Below, piece after piece: positions 25,897-34,617 of a stretch of DNA of 64,000 nucleotides. The notes under the pieces are model-generated. The model did not search any database. It was not told the DNA's origin and saw only the letters and a program-made list of their open reading frames with translations. Numbering within the stretch: position 1 is the stretch's first letter; every line of letters begins with the position of its first letter. The stretch comes from Pseudorhodoferax sp. Leaf267 (GTDB lineage Bacteria > Pseudomonadota > Gammaproteobacteria > Burkholderiales > Burkholderiaceae_C): assembly GCF_001422405.1 (NCBI RefSeq), contig NZ_LMMV01000025.1, positions 64,107 to 128,106 on the forward strand, read 5' to 3'. The position numbers and the translations under genes are program-made.

Positions 25897-28296
25897 ATGG
25901 GACTGAAGACCACGGTGGCCGCGTGCGCGGCCGTGTTCGGCGTGCTGGCGGGCAGCCTGGCCGGTGAGGCCAGGGCGGGCAGCGAGAGCGAGCGCGCCGA
26001 CGCGCAATCCAGCCGCCACGACCAACATGGTGTGCGCCTGCGCGTGCTGTCCAGCGCGCCGCAATACGTCTCCGGCGGCGATGCGCGCATCGCGATCCAC
26101 GCGCCGCGGGGCTTGCGCGGCCAGTTGGAACTGCGGCTCAACGGCCGGGCCGTGCATAGCGGGCTGCAGCCCACCGACGAGGGGCTGGAGGGCGTGGTCA
26201 GCGGCATGGTGCCCGGCCGCAACACGTTGGAATTGCGCCAGCGCAACGGCCAGCTGCACGAGCGCCTGGTGCTGACCAACTACCCCATCACCGGCCCGAT
26301 GTTCACCGGCCCGCAGCAGACCCCGTTCGTCTGCACCACCACCCAGGGCGCCGTGGGGCGCCAGCCCCTGGTCGACAGCGCCATGCAGCCAGGCACGGTG
26401 GTGCGCGACGCCCAGGGCCAGCCCATCGGCTTCAGCCGCGATTGCTCGATCGACACCTTCGTGAGCTACCACTACCGCAACACGGCTGGCGCGCTGCAGC
26501 CGCTGGCGGCGGACGGCGGCCGGCCGGCGGACATGGCCCAAACCATCCTGGCCGACGGGCGCACGGTGGATTTCGTCGTACGCCGCGAGATCGGCAGCAT
26601 CAACCGCTTTCTCTACAGCATCGCCATGCTGGCGCCGCTGCCCGGCGCCGACAGCGCGGCCCAGGCCGACACCAGCCGGTGGAACGGCAAGCTGTTGTAC
26701 TGGTTCCAGGGCGGCGTGGCCATCGGCCACAGCCAGGGCACGGTGCACGGCGGCTCGATGAACCTGGATGTGCTGGGCCAGGGCTGGGCCATCGTGCATT
26801 CCAGCGGCAACAACACCGGCACCCACTACAACATGAACCTGGCCGGCGAGACGGCCATGATGACCAAGGAGCGTTTCGTCGAGCGCTATGGCGTGCCGCT
26901 CTACACCGTGGGCCTGGGCGGCTCGGGCGGCGCCATCCAGCAGTACCTGATTGCGCAGAACCACCCGGGCGTGCTGGACGGCCTGCTGCCCGTGCAGAGC
27001 TACCCCGACATGGTCACGCAGACCATCCATGTCGGCGACTGCGAGCTGCTGGAGCACTACATGGACGCGACCGACCGCGCCAACCCCAAGTGGCGCGTGA
27101 CCAAGAACCGCAGCTGGCTGGTCGGCATGAACGCGGAGGAGGGCTTCCCCAAGGTCAACGACCCGCTGGCAGCGCTCAAGACCGCGCTCGGTTACAGCAC
27201 GGCCGTGGGCAGCACCGAATGCGTGCCGGCCTGGCGCGGCCTCACGCCATTGACGATGAACCCGCTGTATGGCCAGGCGCCGAACCAGGACCAGTACCTG
27301 CCCCAGAGCGACATCGCGGCCATCCGCTGGACGCACTACGACGACCTGCGCAATGTCTACGGCGTGGACGCCAGCGGCGCCGCGCGCACGACCTGGGACA
27401 ACGTAGGCGTGCAGTACGGCCTGAAGGCACTGCGCGCGGGCCAGATCACGCCGGCCGAGTTCCTGCACCTGAACTGGCACGTGGGCGGATGGAAGCAGCC
27501 CAGCGAGATGGTGCAGGAGGGCTTTCCGTTCTTCGGCACCGGTGCGGACGAGGTCAACAAGGCGCTGGGCGTGCCTGGCTATTTCGACCCCTGGAGCCGG
27601 CGCAACATGCGCCTGGGCACCGACGACACGCCCGCCCCGCGCACGGTGGGCGACGGGCGCGCCATGCGTGCGGCCTACACATCGGGCCATGTGTTCCAGG
27701 GCAAGCTCGACGTGCCGGCCATCGACCACCGACAGTACATGGAACGCGAACTGGACATGCACAACAGCCACCAGTCCTTCGCCGTGCGCCAGCGCGTGCG
27801 CGACCGCATGGGCGACGACGACCACCTGGTCGTGTGGTTCACCGACACCCAGCCTGGCCTGCCCAAGGCCAGCCAGTCGCTGCAGGCGCTGGCCGTGATG
27901 GACCGCTGGCTGGCCAATATCCGCCAGTACCCGCACCGCGGCATCGTGCGCAACAAGCCGGCCGAGGCGGTGGACGCCTGCTACGACAAGGAGGGCCGGC
28001 GCATGTCCGCGGGCGATGGCGTGTGGAACGGCATCCTCGACCGGCGCGCGCCCGGCAACTGCACGCAGGCCTTCCCGCTGTACGGCACGTCGCGCACCGT
28101 GGCCGGCGCGCCGCTGCAAGGGGGCGTCTACCGCTGCGCGCTCAAGCCGGTGGAACACGCCATTTGGGACGGCAGCTACGGCGCCTGGCGCCCGAACGCC
28201 CGCGAGGCGGCGCTGCTCAAACGCATCTTCCCGCAGGGCGTGTGCGACTACAGCCGGCCCGACCAGGCACGGCCCGGCGACGGCTGGCGCGACTGA
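25897..28296 (+). CDS. Secreted DUF6351-type alpha/beta-hydrolase-like protein, 799 aa
   Basis: The ATG at 25897 was chosen because AGGAGA lies just upstream and the product then begins with a signal peptide (MGLKTTVAACAAVFGVLAGS, cleaved near residue 26). A short strand-rich domain follows (about 35-140), then a long catalytic-like domain. SVGLGGSGGAIQQY-type sequence near residue 350 (read here as TVGLGGSGGAIQQYL) resembles a nucleophile elbow with Ser at the centre. Several Cys in the mature part suggest disulphides. I recall the family as DUF6351; the substrate is unknown and could be an ester or polyester. It is separated from purC by a terminator and convergent with cnoX. Confidence 0.75.
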   Translation: MGLKTTVAACAAVFGVLAGSLAGEARAGSESERADAQSSRHDQHGVRLRVLSSAPQYVSGGDARIAIHAPRGLRGQLELRLNGRAVHSGLQPTDEGLEGVVSGMVPGRNTLELRQRNGQLHERLVLTNYPITGPMFTGPQQTPFVCTTTQGAVGRQPLVDSAMQPGTVVRDAQGQPIGFSRDCSIDTFVSYHYRNTAGALQPLAADGGRPADMAQTILADGRTVDFVVRREIGSINRFLYSIAMLAPLPGADSAAQADTSRWNGKLLYWFQGGVAIGHSQGTVHGGSMNLDVLGQGWAIVHSSGNNTGTHYNMNLAGETAMMTKERFVERYGVPLYTVGLGGSGGAIQQYLIAQNHPGVLDGLLPVQSYPDMVTQTIHVGDCELLEHYMDATDRANPKWRVTKNRSWLVGMNAEEGFPKVNDPLAALKTALGYSTAVGSTECVPAWRGLTPLTMNPLYGQAPNQDQYLPQSDIAAIRWTHYDDLRNVYGVDASGAARTTWDNVGVQYGLKALRAGQITPAEFLHLNWHVGGWKQPSEMVQEGFPFFGTGADEVNKALGVPGYFDPWSRRNMRLGTDDTPAPRTVGDGRAMRAAYTSGHVFQGKLDVPAIDHRQYMERELDMHNSHQSFAVRQRVRDRMGDDDHLVVWFTDTQPGLPKASQSLQALAVMDRWLANIRQYPHRGIVRNKPAEAVDACYDKEGRRMSAGDGVWNGILDRRAPGNCTQAFPLYGTSRTVAGAPLQGGVYRCALKPVEHAIWDGSYGAWRPNAREAALLKRIFPQGVCDYSRPDQARPGDGWRD

Positions 28297-28303
28297 CGCA
28301 GGA

Positions 28304-29272
28304 TCAGTTCAGCGCCATGCTGAGCTTGCGGCGGTAGTTGGAGACCAGCGCCGCCTGCGGGTCTTCCACCATCGCGGCCTTGCCGGTCAGCTCGATGCCG
28401 CCGGCGGTCTTGCCACCGGCCTCGGGGCCGGCCTTGGGCTTGGCCGGGCTCAGCAGTTCCAGGATGGCGACATAGGTCTTGCGCGGGGCCTCGTCTCCCC
28501 ATTTCTTGTCGCGCATGATGATTTCGAGCAGCTCGTCCATCGCGCCGACGAAGTCGCTTCGCGCCAGCAGCACGCGGGCCTTGGCCAGGCGCAGGTCGAA
28601 GTCGCGCTTGTTCTGGGCGATGCCGGCGTCGAACTGCTCGACGCTCCAGTCCTGGCGCGGATCGGCCGCCACCGCTTCCAAGGCTGCACGCCAGTTGGCC
28701 AGCGCCTCGAAGCGCAGGTGCACGGGGATCTGCACCAGCGCCGGCTGCAGCGCCGCGCCGGCGTCGTCCAGGTGGCCAGCGCCGATCAAGAGCTTCACAT
28801 AGTCGTAGCGCGCATCGTCGTTGGCCGGGTTGATGGCCAGCGCCTCCTGCAGCTTGAGGAGGGCGGCGTCGGTGTCGCCCGAGGCCAGCAGCTCCTGCGC
28901 GGCCTCGGCATCGTCGGCACTGGCCAGTTCTTCCTCGGCGGGTACGTGCTTGTCCAGGAACTCGCGGATCTGCGATTCGGGCACGGCGCCCACAAAGCCG
29001 TCTACCGGCTGGCCGCCCGAGAACATCACGCAGAACGGGATGCTGCGCACGCCGAACATCTGGCTCAGCTGCTGCGCGATCTGCGGCACCTTGTCGGCGT
29101 CCAGCTTGGCCAGCAGGAAGCGGCCTTCGTAGTCGCGCTCCAGCTTTTCGAGCACCGGGCCGAGCTGCTTGCACGGGCCGCACCACTCGGCCCAGATGTC
29201 CAGCAGCACGGGCTGGTTGGCGGATGCTTCGATGAGATCGGCCTGGAAATTGTCGAGAGTGATGTCAATCAT
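28304..29272 (-). CDS. Thioredoxin-fold co-chaperone CnoX/YbbN
   Basis: A 322-aa protein with an N-terminal thioredoxin domain (MIDITLDNFQADLIEA, active site WCGPCK near residue 34) and C-terminal TPR-like helices from about residue 125 (AEAAQELLASGDTDAALLKL, LAKARVLLARSDFVGAMDEL). Such proteins protect clients from oxidation and hand them to GroEL. The Escherichia coli protein has lost the first active-site Cys, whereas this one keeps CGPC and could be redox-active. The ATG at 29272 has AGG eight bases upstream; a GTG three codons earlier is possible. It is divergent from purE. Confidence 0.88.
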   Translation of the reverse strand: MIDITLDNFQADLIEASANQPVLLDIWAEWCGPCKQLGPVLEKLERDYEGRFLLAKLDADKVPQIAQQLSQMFGVRSIPFCVMFSGGQPVDGFVGAVPESQIREFLDKHVPAEEELASADDAEAAQELLASGDTDAALLKLQEALAINPANDDARYDYVKLLIGAGHLDDAGAALQPALVQIPVHLRFEALANWRAALEAVAADPRQDWSVEQFDAGIAQNKRDFDLRLAKARVLLARSDFVGAMDELLEIIMRDKKWGDEAPRKTYVAILELLSPAKPKAGPEAGGKTAGGIELTGKAAMVEDPQAALVSNYRRKLSMALN

Positions 29273-29307
29273 CGGGAGCACCTGGGGGTGAAAAGTAAAA
29301 TTGCGAC

Positions 29308-29805
29308 ATGAGCGCAGTACAAATCGGAATCGTCATGGGGTCCAGCAGCGACTGGGACACCATGCAACATGCGGTGGGGATTCTCCAGCAATTCGCAATT
29401 GCGCACGAAGCACGCGTGGTCTCGGCCCACCGCATGCCGGACGACATGTTCGCCTACGCCGAGGCCGCCGCCGGCCGCGGGCTCAAGGCCATCATCGCCG
29501 GCGCTGGCGGCGCGGCGCACCTGCCCGGCATGCTGGCCGCCAAGACCACGGTGCCCGTGCTCGGCGTGCCGGTGGCCAGCAAGCACTTGCAGGGTGTGGA
29601 TTCGCTGCACAGCATCGTGCAGATGCCTAAGGGCATCCCGGTCGCCACCTTTGCGATCGGCGTGGCGGGCGCAGCCAACGCGGCGCTGTTCGCCGTCGCC
29701 ATGCTGGCCAATGAAAGCCCGGAACTGCGCGCGAAGCTCGAGTCCTTCCGCGCCGAACAGACCGCCGCCGCGCGCGCCATGGCGCTGCCGCCGGCCACCG
29801 CATGA
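29308..29805 (+). CDS. purE: N5-carboxyaminoimidazole ribonucleotide mutase
   Basis: Class I PurE, 165 aa, converting N5-CAIR to CAIR in purine synthesis. [13 protein letters not shown] near residue 11, [12 protein letters not shown] near residue 38, and [16 protein letters not shown] near residue 65 are intact, with [22 protein letters not shown] characteristic of the N5-CAIR mutase class. It overlaps purK by 4 bp (ATGA), so the two steps are translationally coupled. TAAAAT at 29296-29301 is only six bases before the ATG, which would make transcription nearly leaderless if it is the -10. Confidence 0.98.
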   Translation: MSAVQIGIVMGSSSDWDTMQHAVGILQQFAIAHEARVVSAHRMPDDMFAYAEAAAGRGLKAIIAGAGGAAHLPGMLAAKTTVPVLGVPVASKHLQGVDSLHSIVQMPKGIPVATFAIGVAGAANAALFAVAMLANESPELRAKLESFRAEQTAAARAMALPPATA

Positions 29806-30986
29806 CGCAGCTTCCTCTGTTGCCCGGCGCCACGTTGGGCGTCATGGGCGGCGGCCAACTGGGCCGCATGTTCGTGCACGCGGCCCAGAGCATGGGCTAC
29901 TTCACCGCCGTGCTCGACCCGGACGCATCCAGCCCCGCGGGCCGCGTGAGCCACCACCATGTACAGGCCGACTACCTGGACGCGCAAGGCCTGGCCGAGC
30001 TGGCGCGGCTGTGCGACGCGGTCACCACCGAATTCGAGAACGTGCCCGCGCCTGCGCTGGCGCAACTGGCCACGCGGCTGCCCGTGACGCCGGCCGCCGA
30101 GGCCGTGGCCATCGCGCAGGACCGCACCAGCGAGAAGGCGCACTTCACGCGCCTGGGCGTCCCCTGCGCGCCCTACGCCGTGATCGACAGCGATGCCGAT
30201 GTGGCGCAGGTGCCTGACAGCCTGCTGCCCGGCATCCTCAAGACCGCCCGGCTGGGCTACGACGGCAAGGGCCAGGTCCGCGTGAAGACGCGCGCGGAAC
30301 TCGCCGCCGGCTGGGCGCAATTGCAGCGTGCCACCTGCGTGCTCGAGCAGATGCTGCCGCTGGCCGCCGAGTGCTCGGTCATCGTCGCGCGTGGCCGCGA
30401 CGGGCAGATGGTGCACTTCCCCGTGCAGCACAACCTGCACCGCGACGGAATCCTGGCCGTGACCACCGTGCATGACGACGTGCTGCCCGCGGCCCAGTCC
30501 GCGCAGGCCGTCGCCGCCGCGCGTGCCATCGCCGAGGGCCTGGCCTACGTCGGCGTGCTGTGCGTGGAGTTCTTCGTGCTGCAGGACGGCCGCCTGGTCG
30601 TCAACGAGATCGCGCCGCGCCCGCACAACAGCGGCCACTACAGCCTGAACGCCTGCGACGTCTCGCAGTTCGAGCTGCAGGTGCGCACGCTCACCGGCTT
30701 GCCGCTCGTCGCGCCGCGCCAGCACAGCCCGACCATCATGCTGAACCTGCTGGGCGAGCTGTGGTTCGACGCGAACGGCGTGCGCAGCAGCACCAGCGAC
30801 ACACCCGTCGCGCCCCCCTGGGACCAGGTGCTGGCGCTGCCCGGCGCGCACCTGCACCTGTACGGCAAGCTCAAGGCCGCGCGCGCGCGCAAGATGGGCC
30901 ACCTGAACATCACCGGCGCGACGGTGGAGACCGTACGTGCCACGGCGCTGCAGGCCGCCGCGCTGCTCGGCATCGCGGCGTTCTGA
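29802..30986 (+). CDS. purK: N5-carboxyaminoimidazole ribonucleotide synthase
   Basis: ATP-grasp enzyme of 394 aa that carboxylates AIR with bicarbonate, making the substrate of PurE. It starts [24 protein letters not shown], the normal N-terminal nucleotide fold. The ATP-grasp core includes [13 protein letters not shown] near residue 150 and [27 protein letters not shown] near residues 250-276, with the metal-binding Glu/Asn. The ATG overlaps the purE stop. The sua5 gene begins three bases after its stop. Confidence 0.98.
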   Translation: MTQLPLLPGATLGVMGGGQLGRMFVHAAQSMGYFTAVLDPDASSPAGRVSHHHVQADYLDAQGLAELARLCDAVTTEFENVPAPALAQLATRLPVTPAAEAVAIAQDRTSEKAHFTRLGVPCAPYAVIDSDADVAQVPDSLLPGILKTARLGYDGKGQVRVKTRAELAAGWAQLQRATCVLEQMLPLAAECSVIVARGRDGQMVHFPVQHNLHRDGILAVTTVHDDVLPAAQSAQAVAAARAIAEGLAYVGVLCVEFFVLQDGRLVVNEIAPRPHNSGHYSLNACDVSQFELQVRTLTGLPLVAPRQHSPTIMLNLLGELWFDANGVRSSTSDTPVAPPWDQVLALPGAHLHLYGKLKAARARKMGHLNITGATVETVRATALQAAALLGIAAF

Positions 30987-30988
30987 CG

Positions 30989-32014
30989 ATGATCCTGGAC
31001 GCGAACGTCCCAGGCGCCATTGACCGCGCCGCGCAGGTGCTCGCCGATGGCGAGCTGCTGGGCCTGCCCACCGAAACCGTCTACGGCCTGGCGGCCGATG
31101 CCGGCAGCGATGCCGCCGTGGCCAAGATCTTCGCAGCCAAGGGCCGGCCCAGTGACCACCCGCTGATCGTGCACGTGGCGCCCGGCGTTGCCGGCGCGGT
31201 GCCGGCTGCTGTGGCGCGTTTCGCCGACGCCGTTCCGGCCTGGGCCGAGGCGCTCATGCGCAGTTTCTGGCCCGGCCCGTTGACGCTGATCGTGCCGCGC
31301 CGTGCCGGCGTCGGTGCCGCCGCGGCGGGCGGGCAGGACTCCATCGGCCTGCGCTGCCCGTCCCACCCCGTCGCGCAGGCCGTGTTGCAGGCCGCCGCGG
31401 CGTTGGGCGTGCATGGCGTGGCCGCGCCCAGCGCCAACCAGTTCGGCCGCGTGAGCCCGACCACGGCCGCGCATGTGGCCTCCGAGTTCGGTGACGGCCT
31501 GCTGGTGCTGGACGGCGGGCCCTGTGTCGTCGGCATCGAGTCCACCATCGTCGACTGCACGCGCGGCGTGCCCGTGCTGCTGCGCCCCGGCGGCATCGCG
31601 CGCGACCGCATCGAGCAGGTCAGCGGCCTGCCGCTGCGCGGCAAGGACGAGCTGGCGGCCGACCCGCGCGCCTCGGGCACCCTGGCCTCGCACTACGCGC
31701 CGCGCGCCAGCGTGCGGCTGATGGCGGCGCCCGCCTTGCAGACCGCCGTGGACCTGCTCGACACCGAGCTGGCCCAGGCGCCCGGCGGCCCGCCCGCCGT
31801 GGCCGTCTATGCGCGCAGCGCGCTGCGCAGCCGCTCGGCCCGCATCGTCCAGCGGCGCATGCCCGGCGACGCCGCCGCCGCCGCGCAACAGCTGTTCGCG
31901 GTGCTGCGCGAGCTGGACGGCCTGGGCGTGCGGCTGATCTGGGTGGAGACGCCGCCCGACACCCATGCCTGGGAAGGCGTTCGTGACCGCTTGCAACGCG
32001 CAGCGGCCGAATGA
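30989..32014 (+). CDS. L-threonylcarbamoyladenylate synthase (Sua5/YrdC family)
   Basis: Makes threonylcarbamoyl-AMP from threonine, bicarbonate and ATP, first step of tRNA t6A37 synthesis; 341 aa. It has the YrdC domain (LGLPTETVYGLAADAGSD near residue 28, KIFAAKGRPSDHPLIVHVA near residue 46, SANQFGRVSPT near residue 148) and a C-terminal Sua5 domain, so it is the long form rather than YrdC. It sits three bases after purK. TsaB, a later enzyme in the pathway, is encoded about 4 kb downstream at 36125. Confidence 0.95.
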   Translation: MILDANVPGAIDRAAQVLADGELLGLPTETVYGLAADAGSDAAVAKIFAAKGRPSDHPLIVHVAPGVAGAVPAAVARFADAVPAWAEALMRSFWPGPLTLIVPRRAGVGAAAAGGQDSIGLRCPSHPVAQAVLQAAAALGVHGVAAPSANQFGRVSPTTAAHVASEFGDGLLVLDGGPCVVGIESTIVDCTRGVPVLLRPGGIARDRIEQVSGLPLRGKDELAADPRASGTLASHYAPRASVRLMAAPALQTAVDLLDTELAQAPGGPPAVAVYARSALRSRSARIVQRRMPGDAAAAAQQLFAVLRELDGLGVRLIWVETPPDTHAWEGVRDRLQRAAAE

Positions 32015-32059
32015 GGCCGCACCTTACACTCGCCCCCAACCCCCAATCTGGAGAGACTG

Positions 32060-33034
32060 ATGAGTCGATTTACGTTACGGCGTGCCGTGGCCGCGGCAGC
32101 CCTGTGTGCAAGCGTGGTCTTGCTGGCTGCCTGTGGCTCCAGCAGCACGGAGTCCGCCCTCACGCCGTCGCGGCTGATCGCGTTCGGCGACGGCTTTTCT
32201 GACGTGGGCCAGAGCGCCACCAACAACAAATACACGGTCAACGACGCCACCACGAACCACTGGCTGCAGCAGGTCGCGGCACGTTTCGAGCGCCCGATCG
32301 CCGCATCGTCCACCAGTGGCGGGCTCGGCTATGCGCGCCTCGGTGCGCGCATCGCGGGCAAGCCGAGCGTGACCGACGATGCCGCGACCTTGACGGTGAC
32401 CGAGCAGATCGACGCCTTCATCGCCGGCGGCGGCACCTTCGGTGCCAACGACCTGATCTTCATCAGCGGTGGCATGACCGACGCAGTGTTCCAGGCCAAG
32501 GCCGTCCTGGCCGGCACGCAGACGGCGGCTGTTGCCGAGACCAATGCGCGTGCGGCGGGTACTGCGCTGGCCGAGCTGGCAAAGCGCGTGGTCGATGCGG
32601 GTGCCAAGCAGGTCGTGGTCGTGGGGTCTGTCAACCTGGGCATCACGCCCTGGGGCCAGGCATCGGGGCAGTACGACGCGATGGAGGCGATCAGCCGCGG
32701 TGTCAACGACGCCTTCCTGATCGGCGCTGTGGACCGTAACCTGGGCAGCAACGTGCTGTACGTCGACGCGGCGTATTACTTCAATCTGCTGGCCAATGAT
32801 CCGGGCAACTTCAACATGGACAATTCACGCGTGGTGGCCTGCACCTCGGTGAATCCCGGGGTCGGGATCGGCATCGGTGTCGGGCAGGTCGACTCGTCCC
32901 TGTGCACCCCGTCGACCATCGTGGCGGGCGTGAACTACACCCGCTACATGTTTGCAGACGCGCTCTACACCGCGCCCACCGCACAGCGGCAATTCGGTGA
33001 CTACGCCTACGACCGCATTCGCAATCGCTGGTAA
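32060..33034 (+). CDS. GDSL-fold lipoprotein lacking the catalytic residues (probable pseudo-esterase)
   Basis: A 324-aa lipoprotein (lipobox LLAAC, Cys25) with the fold of GDSL/SGNH lipases but altered key residues. Block I reads FGDGFSDVG, so Gly45 replaces the nucleophile Ser. Block III reads GMTD (138-141) where GxND is expected. Block V reads FADALYTAP, so Tyr303 stands where the catalytic His of DxxH should be. The convergent neighbour at 33100 keeps all three. The reading frame is intact with a full-length C-terminus, so it is not simply a decaying pseudogene. It may bind a ligand or act as a partner of the active paralogue. Confidence 0.82.
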   Translation: MSRFTLRRAVAAAALCASVVLLAACGSSSTESALTPSRLIAFGDGFSDVGQSATNNKYTVNDATTNHWLQQVAARFERPIAASSTSGGLGYARLGARIAGKPSVTDDAATLTVTEQIDAFIAGGGTFGANDLIFISGGMTDAVFQAKAVLAGTQTAAVAETNARAAGTALAELAKRVVDAGAKQVVVVGSVNLGITPWGQASGQYDAMEAISRGVNDAFLIGAVDRNLGSNVLYVDAAYYFNLLANDPGNFNMDNSRVVACTSVNPGVGIGIGVGQVDSSLCTPSTIVAGVNYTRYMFADALYTAPTAQRQFGDYAYDRIRNRW

Positions 33035-33052
33035 GCCCTGAACAGCCCCCAT

Positions 33053-33080
33053 GACAAAGAGCCCCGCGGGGCTCTTTGTC
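33053..33080. terminator. Bidirectional terminator between the two GDSL genes
   Basis: A perfect palindrome: GACAAAGAGCCCC at 33053-33065 mirrored at 33068-33080, with only GC in the centre. The A-rich left arm and T-rich right arm provide a U-tract for transcripts arriving from either side. It lies 18 bases past one stop and 19 bases before the other. Confidence 0.88.
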
Positions 33081-33099
33081 GTTGGGTCGACCGGTCGGA

Positions 33100-34311
33100 T
33101 CAGTCCCAGCCCTTGGCGGCCAGCGCCTTCAGCGTCATGTCGCGTAGCAGGCTGTGGCCGAACGGGGTGGGGTGGACCTCGTCGGCGAACAGGTAGTGGG
33201 AGGTGTCGCCGGCGACCAGCGTGCTGGTGGTGCAGATCAGCGAGGGGGCCAGGAAGCCCGGCGCGTTCGGGAACTGGTTGTTGCAGGCCGGATCGGTGGT
33301 GTTGGTCAGGCCATAGCGCGCCGGGTTGGCGTGGTGGTCGGTGTTTTCGGCGTACAGGTTGACCTGCACCACCGTGTCGGCCGTGCCGTCCAGGCCGGCA
33401 GCCAGCGCCTGGTTGAAGGCCAGCGTCATCGCGTCGGCCAGCTGCGCGGCGCCCGGGGCATTCGACTCGGCGCGGGCGGTGGCGGGCGTCTTGCTGATGT
33501 TGGGCAGGTTCAGCACCGCCACGCGCGTCGCCCCCTTGGCGACGATCTGCGTCTTGATCAGTGCCGCCAGTTCGGCGCCGGCCTGGGCCAGCGCCGCAAC
33601 GGACTGGGGTCCAGCCGTCTGCAGCACCTGCGTCGCGGCGGCCCGGGCGGCTTCCTGCGCGGCAGCCCCGGCCTGCTCGGGTGTCGCGCCACTTTGCAGG
33701 GCCTGCGCAAACGCCGCGTCGGCGGCCTGCGTGCCGGCCGTCTCGACCGCCACGGCCACAGCGTCCGCTGCCACGAACACGTCGTTGGCACCAGCCAGCA
33801 CCGTCACCAGTTCCTTGCCGCTGAAGCGGCCGTTGTGGGCGGCCAGGTGGCGGGCGATCTGGTCGACGACCGGCGAGGTCAGCTGGCCGAGCTGGCCCAT
33901 GAACCGGGCGTCGTCGTTCGGCAGTTGCAACAGCGCAGCGTTCCAGGGGCCGATTGGGTCGGTGACGCGCGAGCCACCTTGCCCGTAGGCCGAGCAGGCG
34001 GGGTGGTTCGCCACGGCGCCGGCCAGGCTGGCGAACTGGCCGCTGGCGAGCAGGCCGGTCTGCGCCGCGCACAGCGTCGGCAGCGCCAACTTGGCGGCCA
34101 ATTGCTCGACCCAGACGCCGTCGGCCATGCCGTTGACCGTGTATTTGCCGCCCCCCAGCGCCGCGATGCCGGGCGTGCGGTAGCTGCCCACGTCGCTCAG
34201 GCTGTCGCCGAACGAGACCAGTTCGGTGTAGCGCGCGCCGTCGCCGTCGCCGCCGCACGATGCCAGCGCGACCGAGGCCAGGACGGCCAGCCAGGATTTC
34301 TTCAATTGCAT
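33100..34311 (-). CDS. GDSL/SGNH-family lipase/esterase lipoprotein
   Basis: A 403-aa lipoprotein (lipobox LASC, Cys19, after MQLKKSWLAVLASVALASC) with an intact SGNH hydrolase triad. Block I is VSFGDSLSDVG with nucleophile Ser37; block III is VLAGANDVF (GxND); block V is FADEVHPTPFGH (DxxH). It resembles the COG3240 phospholipase/esterase group, so it probably hydrolyses lipid or ester substrates at the cell surface. An Ala/Gln-rich helical insertion lies near residues 165-230. The ATG at 34311 has AGG just upstream. It is convergent with its catalytically dead paralogue. Confidence 0.92.
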   Translation of the reverse strand: MQLKKSWLAVLASVALASCGGDGDGARYTELVSFGDSLSDVGSYRTPGIAALGGGKYTVNGMADGVWVEQLAAKLALPTLCAAQTGLLASGQFASLAGAVANHPACSAYGQGGSRVTDPIGPWNAALLQLPNDDARFMGQLGQLTSPVVDQIARHLAAHNGRFSGKELVTVLAGANDVFVAADAVAVAVETAGTQAADAAFAQALQSGATPEQAGAAAQEAARAAATQVLQTAGPQSVAALAQAGAELAALIKTQIVAKGATRVAVLNLPNISKTPATARAESNAPGAAQLADAMTLAFNQALAAGLDGTADTVVQVNLYAENTDHHANPARYGLTNTTDPACNNQFPNAPGFLAPSLICTTSTLVAGDTSHYLFADEVHPTPFGHSLLRDMTLKALAAKGWD

Positions 34312-34617
34312 GGGGAGCCTTTCTTTTGCATTAATAGTGCACAAAAATTTGAGAAAATTATTGCAGATAACGACATGTATACGATCGATCCGTCAAGAAT
34401 TTCGCTACAAAGTGACTGAAACAACACAGCGAATTTACAAGCGATGCGCTCTATATGTTCTAATTTGTAACATATCCATGCGCAATTTTGTGGAAAAAGT
34501 CGCACTAATAGCTTCCCGGGCAGCGACCGAGGTTTTGATTCGGCCTGGTGGCATGGCGAATGGGCGGCCAGCGCCGCCATGCGTCTGCCGGCAGTGCGGA
34601 GGCCTGGCCCGGCCGGT
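34312..34617. other. AT-rich intergenic region upstream of the GDSL esterase
   Basis: About 190 bases (34312-34510) are strikingly AT-rich compared with the rest of the window, containing runs such as CAAAAATTTGAGAAAATTA and CTAATTTGTAACATATCC. No convincing gene is present; short open frames here have no ribosome sites or family resemblance. On the minus strand TTGACG (34396-34391) could be a -35 for the esterase gene, but no matching -10 at standard spacing is clear. The stretch 34511-34617 returns to normal GC. This may be a complex promoter, an H-NS-like silenced region or a scar of DNA exchange. Confidence 0.6.

Noticed and set aside
34302-34580. Possible 92-aa gene on the minus strand in the AT-rich gap
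   Set aside because: No ribosome site, no recognisable family, and it overlaps the esterase start. The frame is open because of the AT-rich promoter DNA.
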